Notes under the pieces: model-generated | What the model saw: the letters and a program-made list of their open reading frames with translations, nothing else | Told to the model about the DNA's origin: nothing | The model's database searches: none | Source: Thalassospira australica | GTDB taxonomy: Bacteria; Pseudomonadota; Alphaproteobacteria; Rhodospirillales; Thalassospiraceae | Assembly (NCBI RefSeq): GCF_000763295.1 | Contig: NZ_JRJE01000031.1 | Coordinates: 555,068 to 619,067, forward strand | DNA: 64,000 nt | Reading direction: 5' to 3' | Shown: positions 17,234 through 25,162 of the stretch, piece after piece | How the letters are laid out: every line of letters begins with the position of its first letter | Position numbering within the stretch: position 1 is the stretch's first letter | Position numbers and translations under genes: made by a program

Positions 17234-18067
17234 TCACTCTTGCGACCAAACCTCCAATTCATCCGCATCCACCTTGAAGACGGACGCAATTTTCGTCGCC
17301 AGTTTTTTTGACAGCGGGCGAGCGCCACGTTCGATGGCAGCAATATAGGTTCCGGTCACGCCAACTTGCGCCCCCAAGGCGTCCTGAGTCATATCGTAAT
17401 GCTCGCGATAGACCCGCACCGGGTTTTCGCCTGCACTGAGGCGATGGATCACGGCGGCAGGAAAGCCAACGCTATCAAGGCTTCTATACAGCAACGCCGA
17501 TAAAGGCAGGTGATCGCCGTTATAGGCGGCAATAGATGCCTCAACGAGTTCCGTCCGCTCTACTCTGTCCCACCGCAAAACATGCCCGGCACGCCATGCC
17601 AATTGACCGACATATTCCCGAAGTGTGCGCCCATTTCCGTCGCGAAACGGATGCAATACGTTCCATTCCCCCATGTAATACCCGGCACGGTCACAGAACG
17701 TCTTCGGGTCAGAACCAAGCAAGAAATTTTCTTTCTCAAGCCCCGCAACAAGTTTATCGGCCTCACGCGCAATAAAACCGAAATTGGCAAACCGTGTTGC
17801 GCCCTTGGCAAGGTCGACCGTTCTCAATTCCCCAGCCCAGCCATAAACATCGCCAAACAAGTGCCGGTGAATGGCCTGCATATGCGCAAGCGAAAACCGC
17901 ACCACGCCTTCAAACCGATCAGACATGCCGGATAATTCAATCGTCCGCGCCGCAACAAAAGCGGCCTCGACCTGATCAAGTTCAGCCTGCTTGGTCAGGC
18001 CAAGCCTGTTTCTGAGGATATTGGAAACGGGGTCAAGATAATGATCGTCAAGACTGTACTTCGACAC
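17234..18067 (-). CDS. Fic-domain toxin with C-terminal XRE-type helix-turn-helix
   Basis: A 277-residue protein. The Fic domain carries a full HPFRDGNGRTLRE motif (residues 139-151), matching the active AMP-transferase consensus HxFx(D/E)GNGRxxR. After about residue 215 comes an XRE/HTH_3 domain (YDMTQDALGAQVGV, IAAIERGARPLS), an unusual fusion for a Fic toxin of this size. The start is taken as GTG at 18067, with AGGA 6 nt upstream; it overlaps the small antitoxin gene by 20 nt, as expected for a toxin/antitoxin pair. The likely action is AMPylation of a cytoplasmic target such as a topoisomerase, known for FicT/VbhT; the HTH could let the toxin bind its own promoter. Confidence 0.87.
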   Translation of the reverse strand: MSKYSLDDHYLDPVSNILRNRLGLTKQAELDQVEAAFVAARTIELSGMSDRFEGVVRFSLAHMQAIHRHLFGDVYGWAGELRTVDLAKGATRFANFGFIAREADKLVAGLEKENFLLGSDPKTFCDRAGYYMGEWNVLHPFRDGNGRTLREYVGQLAWRAGHVLRWDRVERTELVEASIAAYNGDHLPLSALLYRSLDSVGFPAAVIHRLSAGENPVRVYREHYDMTQDALGAQVGVTGTYIAAIERGARPLSKKLATKIASVFKVDADELEVWSQE

Positions 18068-18242
18068 GTTTTGTCCTGTGTTGCAGGCGTGCAAGAACGT
18101 CGGAAATCTCAAGCTTCCCTTGGGCAAAGCGTTCCAAATCTGCCAGTGTCTCGCGATCCGGGGCGATGCTTTCAAGATGCTGGCTGGCAATCGCGCTTGC
18201 GACGTTACGTTTGCGATCCGCTATCTGCTGTTTCGTCACCAT
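18048..18242 (-). CDS. VbhA-like antitoxin of the Fic toxin
   Basis: A 64-residue protein, the first gene of the pair. It holds a short helix with S20-QHL-E24-S25, close to the Fic inhibitory motif (S/T)xxxE(G/N); in VbhA the same Ser and Glu positions are 20 and 24. The Glu would block the gamma-phosphate site of ATP in the Fic pocket. The rest (ETLADLERFAQGKLEISDVL) matches the antitoxin VbhA C-terminal helix pattern. ATG at 18242 follows AAAGGGA by 7 nt; a longer frame upstream has no start signal. The last residue of the inhibitory motif is Ser rather than Gly or Asn, a mild deviation. Confidence 0.82.
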   Translation of the reverse strand: MVTKQQIADRKRNVASAIASQHLESIAPDRETLADLERFAQGKLEISDVLARLQHRTKRVEVQS

Positions 18243-18338
18243 GGGTAGATCCCTTTGAAATACAGAGCAGATTATACACTGAAAAGGCTGGCGCAACAAC
18301 GCCTCCCGGCCCGTTCCATGATGCATCCAAAGCGATGC

Positions 18339-18530
18339 TTAGTGGCAATGCACCGACCCCGCCTTGTTATCCATGTGGCAACACTGACCGGGTGGGGAGC
18401 TTTTACGGCATCCGCCGCCATGTTCAACCATCTGATCAAATACGATGGACGGTTGCGCTGCGTTGACCGGCATGGCGTCCGCACCAAGCGCGAACAGGGC
18501 GCTCATCCCCAAAATCAGTGTGAATTTCAT
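18339..18530 (-). CDS. Small secreted Cys/His-rich protein
   Basis: A 63-residue protein too small for easy family assignment. It begins with a signal peptide (hydrophobic core LILGMSALFALGADA, probable cleavage near VNA at 22-24). The mature part of about 38 residues has Cys41, Cys50, Cys51, Cys62 and His37, His52, His61, His63, the last ending in HCH. That density of ligands suggests metal binding or a disulfide-bonded periplasmic peptide. GGAGG stands 7 nt before this ATG; an ATG immediately upstream (18533) is equally possible. Its function is unknown. Confidence 0.65.
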   Translation of the reverse strand: MKFTLILGMSALFALGADAMPVNAAQPSIVFDQMVEHGGGCRKSSPPGQCCHMDNKAGSVHCH

Positions 18531-18686
18531 CATCTGTCCTCCCCAGTATTTCCATGATGATACGCATCAAAACCATCGCGCGATACTACGCGTAAGGTCA
18601 GGCGCAATTTGCATTGATGCATCCCATGTGCCTTAATACCCACCTCCAAAATTAAAAATCCAAAAGCAAAAACAGTGAGGTGAACC

Positions 18687-19358
18687 ATGACGGGTGCCAG
18701 TAATGGCAATTCCAGCAAGGCGGATATTTCCGCTACCGCAACCGATCTGACCAGCATGACCAATGCCGATGCAAATACATTGGCGGACTATTACGACAAG
18801 TGGGCGCAAAGCTATGACGCCGACCTGCCAAAGATGGGCTATGATGCGCCCAAGCGGGCGGCAGAGATCATGCGCGAACAGGGTGTTGCGTTTGATGCGC
18901 CGATTTTGGATGCCGGATGTGGCACGGGTCTGACCGGGCTTGAGCTTGCCAAGGCCGGATACACCGACATTACCGGTATTGATCTATCCCTTGAGTCGCT
19001 GCAAACCGCCGAGGACAAGGAAGTCTATCGCCACCTTAAAAAGCGCGACATGAACAAGACGCTGGCCTTTGGCGACAATGGTTTTGCTGCCGTTCAATGC
19101 ATCGGGACGCTTACCTATGTGCGCGAAACCAGGCAACTGTTTTCGGAGTTCTGCCGCGTGGTCAAACCGGGTGGAATAGTCTGTTTTACCCAGCGCACCG
19201 ATTTGTATGACGATGCCTTCATCAAGGCCATTCAGGCCACCACACGCGCAAAAAAGTGGGACCTGATTTCCCATTCCGATCCCATGCCCTATCTGCCGAA
19301 CCACGAAGATTTCGGCGACAGGAAACACATTTTCTATGATGTTTTTCGGGTAAAATAG
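18687..19358 (+). CDS. Class I SAM-dependent methyltransferase
   Basis: A 223-residue methyltransferase. The SAM-binding motif I is ILDAGCGTGLTGLELAKAG (around residues 73-91), followed by the acidic end of strand two in ITGIDLS. The upstream segment YYDKWAQSYDADLPKMGYDAP is typical of the Williams-Beuren-type/UbiE-like group. Substrate unknown. ATG at 18687 has GAGGTG five nt upstream. It stands alone between the antitoxin region and the MFS operon, and its stop lies about 280 nt before the next coding gene. Confidence 0.85.
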   Translation: MTGASNGNSSKADISATATDLTSMTNADANTLADYYDKWAQSYDADLPKMGYDAPKRAAEIMREQGVAFDAPILDAGCGTGLTGLELAKAGYTDITGIDLSLESLQTAEDKEVYRHLKKRDMNKTLAFGDNGFAAVQCIGTLTYVRETRQLFSEFCRVVKPGGIVCFTQRTDLYDDAFIKAIQATTRAKKWDLISHSDPMPYLPNHEDFGDRKHIFYDVFRVK

Positions 19359-19444
19359 ACCCGCGCGGTCAAAGCCCCTGTGACCGGTTTATCATCCCTG
19401 AACGCATACCTCCGTCAGAATATTGCGATCCATTCGCAAATTTA

Positions 19445-19488
19445 TAGTTGACATAATCAACTATCTCATTGTAGTTGATTGTGTCAAC
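19445..19488 (+). promoter_or_regulatory. Double dyad operator before the MFS-MarR-SIP operon
   Basis: A perfect dyad TAGTTGA-cataa-TCAACTA (19445-19463) and a related one, GTTGA-ttgtg-TCAAC (19474-19488), have centres 27 bp apart. The first overlaps a TTGACA -35-like element. The shape fits a MarR-family operator, and the third gene boundary downstream encodes a MarR protein. Confidence 0.65.
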
Positions 19489-19637
19489 CAATTGCCCAAC
19501 ACAACACTCGCCAAAACGCCCCACGTTTGATGATGTCGATTGTTGTGTTGGCGGTTTCAAAACCCTCCTCGCGCCACCCTGCGAGGTTTCGTCGCCTTTA
19601 AACGCCACGCGCCCCAGATCGAAAGCACCCCTGCCCC

Positions 19638-21041
19638 ATGCCCGGACTGTTTCGTATATCAACGGAAATTTACCCTGACGGATTGCCAAAACCCCGGCGG
19701 TTTTATGCATCCCTTGCCATTCTGGTCACGATCATGATGGCAGTGCTTGATGGTACGATCATGAATGTGGCGTTGCCGACCATTGCAAATGATCAGGGCG
19801 TTTCCCCGGCCCATGCGATTTGGGTGGTAACCGCCTATCAGCTTTCCATCGTGGTCGCACTTTTGCCGCTTTCCGCCCTTGGCGAGGCGATTGGCTTTCG
19901 CAAGATCAATCTTGTCGGGGTTGGTCTTTTTGGTGTGTCATCGGCCCTGTGTGCCATGGCCCCAAATATTGAATTTCTGACCGCAGCCCGTGTATTGCAG
20001 GGCCTTGGTGCCGCCGCAATCATGAGCATCAACCCCGCCCTGATGCGCCATATCTTCCCACAGGCCAAACTGGGAATGGCGATTGGCTGGATCGCCATGA
20101 CGGTATCGGTATCGGCTGCTGCCGGCCCCACCATTGCCTCGGCCATTCTGGCGGTCGGCACCTGGCACTGGCTGTTTTTGATCAATTTGCCGTTGTCGGT
20201 TCTGGCGATTGTCATCGGTTTCTTTAGCCTGCCATTTACCGAGCCAAGCCGCGCACGGTTTGATTACATCAGTGCGATCCTTAACGTCCTTGCCTTTGGC
20301 GGGCTGGTGGCCGCCCTTGGCAATATCGGCATTGAAAGCGATCCGGTGCTGATTGCGGCACAATTTGCGACATCGCTGATTGCCGGGGTGTTTCTGGTGC
20401 GCCGTCAATTGACGCGCACCCGACCGATGCTGCCGCTTGATCTGTTAAGGTTGCCGGTCTTTGCCTGTTCGATTGCAGCATCGGTTACCGGTTTTTGCGC
20501 CCTGATGATTGCGTTCGTCACCCTGCCGTTCTATTTCCACGATGTATTGGGATATAGCCCGACCCTGACTGGCCTTTTGATGACGCCATGGCCTGTGGCA
20601 GCGGCAATTATCGCCCCGCTGGCCGGAAAACTTTCTGACGCCTATTCCCCGGTGCACTTGACCGGGGTCGGCATGGGCCTGTTTGCCGCCGGGCTGTATG
20701 GCATCACGCTGGCCGCAAATATTGATGGATACGGCGCAACGGTTGCCACACTTGCGCTGTGCGGGGCCGGGTTCGGGCTGTTTCAGGCGCCCAACAACCG
20801 CCTGTTGCTGACCAGTGCCCCGCGCGATCGCGCAGGGGGTGCCAGCGGGTTACTGGCCACCGCACGCCTGACAGGTCAGTCCATTGGTGCAGCCCTGGCC
20901 GCCATCCTGATTGGCACCAGCGGCACATTTGACCTGCAGACCATCCTGTGGGTTGCCAGTGGATCGGCCGTTCTGGCAGCATTGATTTGCGAAGGTCGCC
21001 GCCATGCCCTTCGCACCGGATTGATTGCGGCAAACGTATGA
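19638..21041 (+). CDS. MFS transporter, DHA2 (14-helix) family
   Basis: A 467-residue drug-efflux-type permease. Motif A-like and motif D1 segments are visible: MAVLDGTIMNVALPTIA in helix one, VVTAYQLS in helix two, and LQGLGAAAIMSINPAL in helix four, followed by GPTIAS in helix five. These place it in the proton-antiport DHA2 family, near EmrB/SmvA exporters. It is the first gene of an operon with a MarR regulator (ATGA overlap) and a siderophore-interacting-type flavoprotein, so it may export a siderophore or a toxic compound sensed by the MarR protein. The ATG at 19638 lacks a good ribosome binding site; a later start near residue 20-30 is possible. Confidence 0.85.
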   Translation: MPGLFRISTEIYPDGLPKPRRFYASLAILVTIMMAVLDGTIMNVALPTIANDQGVSPAHAIWVVTAYQLSIVVALLPLSALGEAIGFRKINLVGVGLFGVSSALCAMAPNIEFLTAARVLQGLGAAAIMSINPALMRHIFPQAKLGMAIGWIAMTVSVSAAAGPTIASAILAVGTWHWLFLINLPLSVLAIVIGFFSLPFTEPSRARFDYISAILNVLAFGGLVAALGNIGIESDPVLIAAQFATSLIAGVFLVRRQLTRTRPMLPLDLLRLPVFACSIAASVTGFCALMIAFVTLPFYFHDVLGYSPTLTGLLMTPWPVAAAIIAPLAGKLSDAYSPVHLTGVGMGLFAAGLYGITLAANIDGYGATVATLALCGAGFGLFQAPNNRLLLTSAPRDRAGGASGLLATARLTGQSIGAALAAILIGTSGTFDLQTILWVASGSAVLAALICEGRRHALRTGLIAANV

Positions 21042-21556
21042 GAATGAAAGACAAAACCATGATCGACGAAGATCAGGTCCACGTTCCGGGCGAAACGCTG
21101 CATCGGCTGGTCCATGCCTATAAGCGCAGACTGATGCATGCCATGCAGGCAGCCGACATGCCCATGCCGATCTCGCACAAGCGGGTGATGAAATGGATTA
21201 TGCGCATTCCCGGCATCACCGCCCAACAAATGGCCGAAAAATCCGGTCAGGACAAAGGCCGGATCACACGGCTTTTAAAAGAACTTGAAAATGGCGGGCT
21301 GATTGAACGCCGCCCGCACCCCGAAGATCGACGCAGCCAAACCCTGCATTTGACGGCCGCGGGCAGCACGAAAATGGAAGATTTCCGCGCTGTTGAAAAA
21401 GAAGTCCGATCACGCATGACAAGCGGTCTCACGCCTCAGCAGATCCATGATTTTGTCGAGATCGCCAATCTGATGTCGGACAATCTGGAAACCCACAAAT
21501 GCAAGAAACTGGACTTCGCGGACAACGATCCCGAGGACCAAGGAGTGAACAAATGA
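21038..21556 (+). CDS. MarR-family transcriptional regulator
   Basis: A 172-residue regulator. The winged helix is clear in ITAQQMAEKSGQDKGRITR (recognition region) followed by LLKELENGGLIERR and the wing HPEDRRSQTLHLTAAG. The start at 21038 overlaps the MFS stop as ATGA, suggesting translational coupling; ATGs at 21044 and 21059 are alternatives. MarR proteins usually repress their own operon and release DNA on binding a phenolic or oxidising ligand; the paired dyads at 19445-19488 are the natural target here. The Cys in HKCKKLD near the C-terminus could be redox-active, but that is speculative. Confidence 0.88.
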   Translation: MRMKDKTMIDEDQVHVPGETLHRLVHAYKRRLMHAMQAADMPMPISHKRVMKWIMRIPGITAQQMAEKSGQDKGRITRLLKELENGGLIERRPHPEDRRSQTLHLTAAGSTKMEDFRAVEKEVRSRMTSGLTPQQIHDFVEIANLMSDNLETHKCKKLDFADNDPEDQGVNK

Positions 21557-22335
21557 ACAAACCAGCCCCACGCGATCTGACCGTGATCAGAAAAGGCCAT
21601 GTCACCCCCAACATGCTGCGCGTCACCCTTGGCGGGGATGGCATGAAGGATTTCCCCGAAGATCAGGCAAGCGCCTATGTCAAACTGATCTTCCCGATTG
21701 AAGGTGACGAAAAAGGCCGCGTTTTGCGCCGGACCTATACCGTGCGTCACGACCGCATGACCGATCAGGGCCGCGAGATCGATATCGATTTCGTCATGCA
21801 TGGCGATGGATCCGATGACAATGATCATGGCGGTCCGGCCTCGAACTGGGCGGTCAATTGTGCGCCGGGTGATGTTATCACCATTGGTGGCCCCGGCCCG
21901 AAGAAACTGGTCGATCCAACAGCCGACTGGTTCCTGATTGTTGGCGACATGACCGCCCTTCCCGCGGTTTCGGTCAATCTGGAAACCCTGCCATCTGACG
22001 CGCACGGCTATGCGGTGATCGAGGTCCAGTCAGAAGGCGACATGCAGGATTTGAAAAAGCCCGACAACATCACGATTGAATGGGTGATCAATCCGCATCC
22101 GGGCGAACGCAATACCGCACTGAGTGACGTTGTGAAAAACATCCCCTGGAAAGATGGCCGCGCATCGGTTTGGACCGCCTGCGAATTTACATCCATGCAG
22201 GCACTGCGCCGCTATTTCCGTGAAGACCGGGGTCTTGGCCGGGATGATCTTTATATTTCAAGCTATTGGAAGCTTGGCATGAACGAAGACAATCACAAGG
22301 TCATCAAATCCGAGGATGCCAAAACGGCTGCCTGA
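21553..22335 (+). CDS. Siderophore-interacting protein (FAD-dependent ferric reductase)
   Basis: A 260-residue member of the SIP/ViuB family. The FAD-binding motif appears as RRTYTVRHDR (around residues 57-66), and the NAD(P)H-side segment as DWFLIVGDMTALPAVSVNLE. The family reduces ferric siderophores in the cytoplasm to release iron. ATG at 21553 has AAGGAG upstream and overlaps the MarR stop as ATGA. Ending the MFS-MarR-SIP operon, it suggests that the exporter handles a siderophore or a redox-active compound. A strong terminator follows (22363-22394). Confidence 0.9.
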   Translation: MNKPAPRDLTVIRKGHVTPNMLRVTLGGDGMKDFPEDQASAYVKLIFPIEGDEKGRVLRRTYTVRHDRMTDQGREIDIDFVMHGDGSDDNDHGGPASNWAVNCAPGDVITIGGPGPKKLVDPTADWFLIVGDMTALPAVSVNLETLPSDAHGYAVIEVQSEGDMQDLKKPDNITIEWVINPHPGERNTALSDVVKNIPWKDGRASVWTACEFTSMQALRRYFREDRGLGRDDLYISSYWKLGMNEDNHKVIKSEDAKTAA

Positions 22336-22362
22336 TAGCATCGCGCCAATCGAACAAACAAC

Positions 22363-22394
22363 ACGGGCCCCATTGCGGGGCCCGTATGCGTTTT
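22363..22394 (+). terminator. Terminator after the SIP gene
   Basis: A perfect 9-bp stem, ACGGGCCCC (22363-22371) with GGGGCCCGT (22377-22385), closes a 5-nt loop and is followed by ATGCGTTTT. Confidence 0.8.
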
Positions 22395-22412
22395 GGCGAT
22401 CAATTGACCGGA

Positions 22413-23057
22413 TCAGGCATATTGCGCATGCAGGCGGGCCATGCGTCTGCGCGCGAAAAATCCGGCATATTGGGTTGTCTGAACCTGTTCGGGGCGCAAC
22501 TGCCCGTCATCGTCGGAAACAAAGGCCCGACCAGCACCAATCACGCCCTTTTCCGAACTATAGACAGCAATAACGATGATTTCGATGCGACACTGCCCTT
22601 GCTCATTTGCCGGATCAGGTTGATCGTTCGCACGGGCCTGCTGCGTAATGCGCCGCATAAGTTTTTGCAGCGCGCCCAGCTCGATACAGCTTCCTGATTC
22701 CAGCGGGCCTTGCACGGTGAGTTCATCAAGGCGTGCCACATGGGCAGATTTGCGGTCCTCGTCATTTTTAAAATCGATTTCCGGATCGGTATCTGTGACC
22801 TGTTCGCAAACCTGATGTGTGTCATCGCCAATACAGACAAGCACCTTGTCGATATGAATGGCTTCCTGGCTCATATTACTGATCAGAAAGCGCGCCTTGT
22901 CGGATTTACCAAGCATCTGGTTGATGACGATTTTCGGGCGACGAACCCGGCGATAGCTTAGAAACAGCAATTGCGCATAGAAAATCCAGATCAAAAGGGT
23001 GGCAATGCTGACCCCGACCTGAAGCAGTGTGGCATGCTGTTCAATCCATGAAAGCAT
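22413..23057 (-). CDS. Hypothetical single-pass membrane protein
   Basis: A 214-residue protein I do not recognise. A short periplasm-facing start (MLSWIEQHATLLQ) leads to one transmembrane helix (about residues 12-34, VGVSIATLLIWIFYAQLLFL) and then a basic stop-transfer RRVRRPK. The soluble domain of about 175 residues looks cytoplasmic, with the pattern IVINQMLGKSDKARFLISNMS near its start. The ATG at 23057 is selected over longer frames because AAGGGG lies 6 nt upstream. It converges with the SIP gene and is followed on its own strand by the bidirectional-looking hairpin at 22363-22385. Confidence 0.7.
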   Translation of the reverse strand: MLSWIEQHATLLQVGVSIATLLIWIFYAQLLFLSYRRVRRPKIVINQMLGKSDKARFLISNMSQEAIHIDKVLVCIGDDTHQVCEQVTDTDPEIDFKNDEDRKSAHVARLDELTVQGPLESGSCIELGALQKLMRRITQQARANDQPDPANEQGQCRIEIIVIAVYSSEKGVIGAGRAFVSDDDGQLRPEQVQTTQYAGFFARRRMARLHAQYA

Positions 23058-23156
23058 CTGGCACCCCTTGCAGAACGAACAACTTCGGCTCGCGCACTGC
23101 CTCTGTCGGCGGCGCAACATCTGTTTAACGTGCTGATACCTGTTTTGTTTCAACGC

Positions 23157-23184
23157 AAAACACCCCGGCAGATGCCGGGGTGTT
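23157..23184 (-). terminator. Terminator after fdhA
   Basis: Arms AACACCCCGGC (23159-23169) and GCCGGGGTGTT (23174-23184) form an 11-bp stem. On the minus strand it is followed by TTGCG after a TTTT run that includes the stem base. Confidence 0.8.
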
Positions 23185-23218
23185 CGATGCAACTTATCTG
23201 TCGTTTGCGGCAGATGGA

Positions 23219-24415
23219 TCAGGCGGCAACAGATCCGTGCGGGTCAATGACGAATTTCTTCGCCGCCCCGCCATCAAAATCGGCATAGCCCTGTGGGGCC
23301 TGATCGAGATTGATCATCTGAACATTGACTGCCTTGGCGATGTCGATCTTTTCAAACAGGATCGCCTGCATCAGGTTGCGATGATATTTCATCACCGGGC
23401 ACTGACCGGTATGAAGCGAATGGGATTTCGCCCAGCCCAGACCAAACCGCATGCTCAGCGCCCCGACTTTGGCCGCATCATCGACCGCACCGGGGTCTTC
23501 GGTCACATAAAGGCCGGGAATGCCAATGGAACCGCCCGCACGGGTGACCTGCATGGCAGAATTCAGAACCGTTGCCGGGGCTTCGTGGCTATGATTGCAG
23601 CCACAGCCATGGGCTTCAAAGCCAACGCAATCGACGAAGCAATCAACCTCGCGATCATTGAGAATGGCTTCAAGCTGGTCTTCCATCGGCATATCTTTTT
23701 TAAGATCGATGGTTTCACAGCCAAAGCTTCGTGCCTGTGCAAGACGGTCATCAATCATATCCCCGACAGTCACACAGGCCGCACCCAAAAGGTGCGCCGA
23801 TGCGGCGGCCGCCAGACCAACAGGACCGGCACCGGCGATATAAACCGTTGACCCCGGACCGACACCGGCGGTGACACAGCCATGGAACCCGGTCGGGAAG
23901 ATGTCGGACAGCAATGTCAGGTCCTGGATTTTCTCCATCGCCTGATCCTTGTCAGGGAATTTCAACAGGTTGAAATCCGCATAAGGCACCATGACATATT
24001 CGGCCTGGCCGCCGACCCAGCCACCCATATCGACATAGCCATAGGCAGCCCCCGGACGCGCCGGGTTTACATTCAGGCAAATGCCGGTCAAACCGGATTT
24101 GCAATTGCGGCATCGGCCACACGCGATATTGAACGGTACTGAGCAAACGTCACCAACGTTCAGAAATTCAACATCACGACCGGCTTCAACAATGACACCG
24201 GTAATTTCATGACCAAGAACAAGCCCTGCGGGGGCTGTGGTGCGGCCACGGACCATGTGCTGATCGCTGCCGCAGATGTTTGTGGTGATAACTTTCAGGA
24301 TCACACCATGATCGCATTTGCGATTGCCAAGTGCGAGTTCTGGAAACGCAATGCTTTCGATTGCGACTTCTCCCGGACCTTTGAATACAACGCCACGGTT
24401 TGATGGACTGCTCAT
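23219..24415 (-). CDS. fdhA: Formaldehyde dehydrogenase, glutathione-independent
   Basis: A 398-residue zinc-dependent medium-chain dehydrogenase of the Pseudomonas putida FdhA type, which oxidises formaldehyde to formate with tightly bound NAD and no glutathione. The catalytic zinc Cys is in TNICGSDQHMV (residue 48) and its His in LGHEITG. Structural-zinc cysteines occur in CGRCRNCKSGLTGIC. The cofactor motif is AGAGPVGLAAAASAHLLGA, and the inserted GCGCNHSHEAPA loop is typical of the group. It stands alone with its own terminator. Formaldehyde could come from demethylation of methoxylated aromatics, which would fit the pca/pob genes, but no demethylase is visible here. Confidence 0.93.
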   Translation of the reverse strand: MSSPSNRGVVFKGPGEVAIESIAFPELALGNRKCDHGVILKVITTNICGSDQHMVRGRTTAPAGLVLGHEITGVIVEAGRDVEFLNVGDVCSVPFNIACGRCRNCKSGLTGICLNVNPARPGAAYGYVDMGGWVGGQAEYVMVPYADFNLLKFPDKDQAMEKIQDLTLLSDIFPTGFHGCVTAGVGPGSTVYIAGAGPVGLAAAASAHLLGAACVTVGDMIDDRLAQARSFGCETIDLKKDMPMEDQLEAILNDREVDCFVDCVGFEAHGCGCNHSHEAPATVLNSAMQVTRAGGSIGIPGLYVTEDPGAVDDAAKVGALSMRFGLGWAKSHSLHTGQCPVMKYHRNLMQAILFEKIDIAKAVNVQMINLDQAPQGYADFDGGAAKKFVIDPHGSVAA

Positions 24416-24646
24416 ATTCTGTTTCCTCTTCCCTGATATGAAGTTCAGGATTGTTGTTTATGTCCGGGTTTTCGAGTTCTTCTAGCGTGACCCTGCCCGA
24501 ACTGAAATCACCGCGCGATAGTTAGGTGTCGCAGTGCAATCAAAACGGTAGGTCCGCGTTCATATTGCTGTCAAACGAACTGAACGCCGCCCCGCAAACT
24601 TCCTCCTGAGTTGAGAAGATTTGCGACGATGGGGTCATTCAGGCAC

Positions 24647-24682
24647 AAAAAAAGCGCTGCAGCCTAGGGCCACAGCGCTTTT
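24647..24682 (-). terminator. Terminator after the DUF3126 gene
   Basis: Arms AAAAGCGCTG and CAGCGCTTTT (24648-24658 and 24673-24682) enclose a CAGCC/GGCCA region. On the minus strand the stem ends in a run of seven Ts. Confidence 0.8.
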
Positions 24683-24701
24683 GATCTGTTGCGGTCGGCG
24701 G

Positions 24702-24920
24702 TTATTTTGCCGGCGGCAGATCCTCTTCAAGGATCACAAGGTTCAGCGAATAGCTGACTTCGCCTTCATCTTCGTCACGGTGGACAACACCGACGAATTC
24801 ATCGCCAACACGCATTTCGATCGGATGGCCCTTTTTCTTGGGCACATCAACGGCAATTTTCGGGTTCTCGAATGTGCGACGCAGGTAATCTTCGACGCGT
24901 GCGATCTCTGACGGTGTCAT
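24702..24920 (-). CDS. DUF3126 family protein
   Basis: A 72-residue cytoplasmic protein of the alphaproteobacterial DUF3126 family, whose function is unknown. The sequence follows the family pattern closely: MTPSEIARVEDYLRRTFENP, then DEFVGVVHRDEDEGEVSYS and a terminal LVILEEDLP. ATG at 24920 has AAGGGG 8 nt upstream; a longer in-frame extension to 25031 lacks such a signal and would reach into the promoter area of the GST gene. It is a single-gene unit with a strong terminator. Presence of this family supports assignment of the window to alphaproteobacteria. Confidence 0.87.
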   Translation of the reverse strand: MTPSEIARVEDYLRRTFENPKIAVDVPKKKGHPIEMRVGDEFVGVVHRDEDEGEVSYSLNLVILEEDLPPAK

Positions 24921-25162
24921 AGGACTGGCCCCTTGTTCTTTCCAACGGCTGTTATCTTCAGGATCACAGGATATCGCATGCACGCTTTTGCGTCTGCCCT
25001 CTTTCCTGTCCCCTTGCGAAATCTGGTGCACTGTCCTTCCATAAACCGGCCCTTGAAATCAAGCCCATTGGACCAAAAAAATCGCCAAATGGTGGGTTTT
25101 TCGTATCTGCGCGCGCCAGAATGTCTATTGCATTCGGCTCATGCACGGTTTAATCCAAATTT

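Noticed and set aside
19369..19710. A 113-codon minus-strand reading frame across the MFS promoter
   Set aside because: It runs through the twin operator dyads and the start of the MFS gene, lacks a ribosome binding site and has no recognisable protein features.
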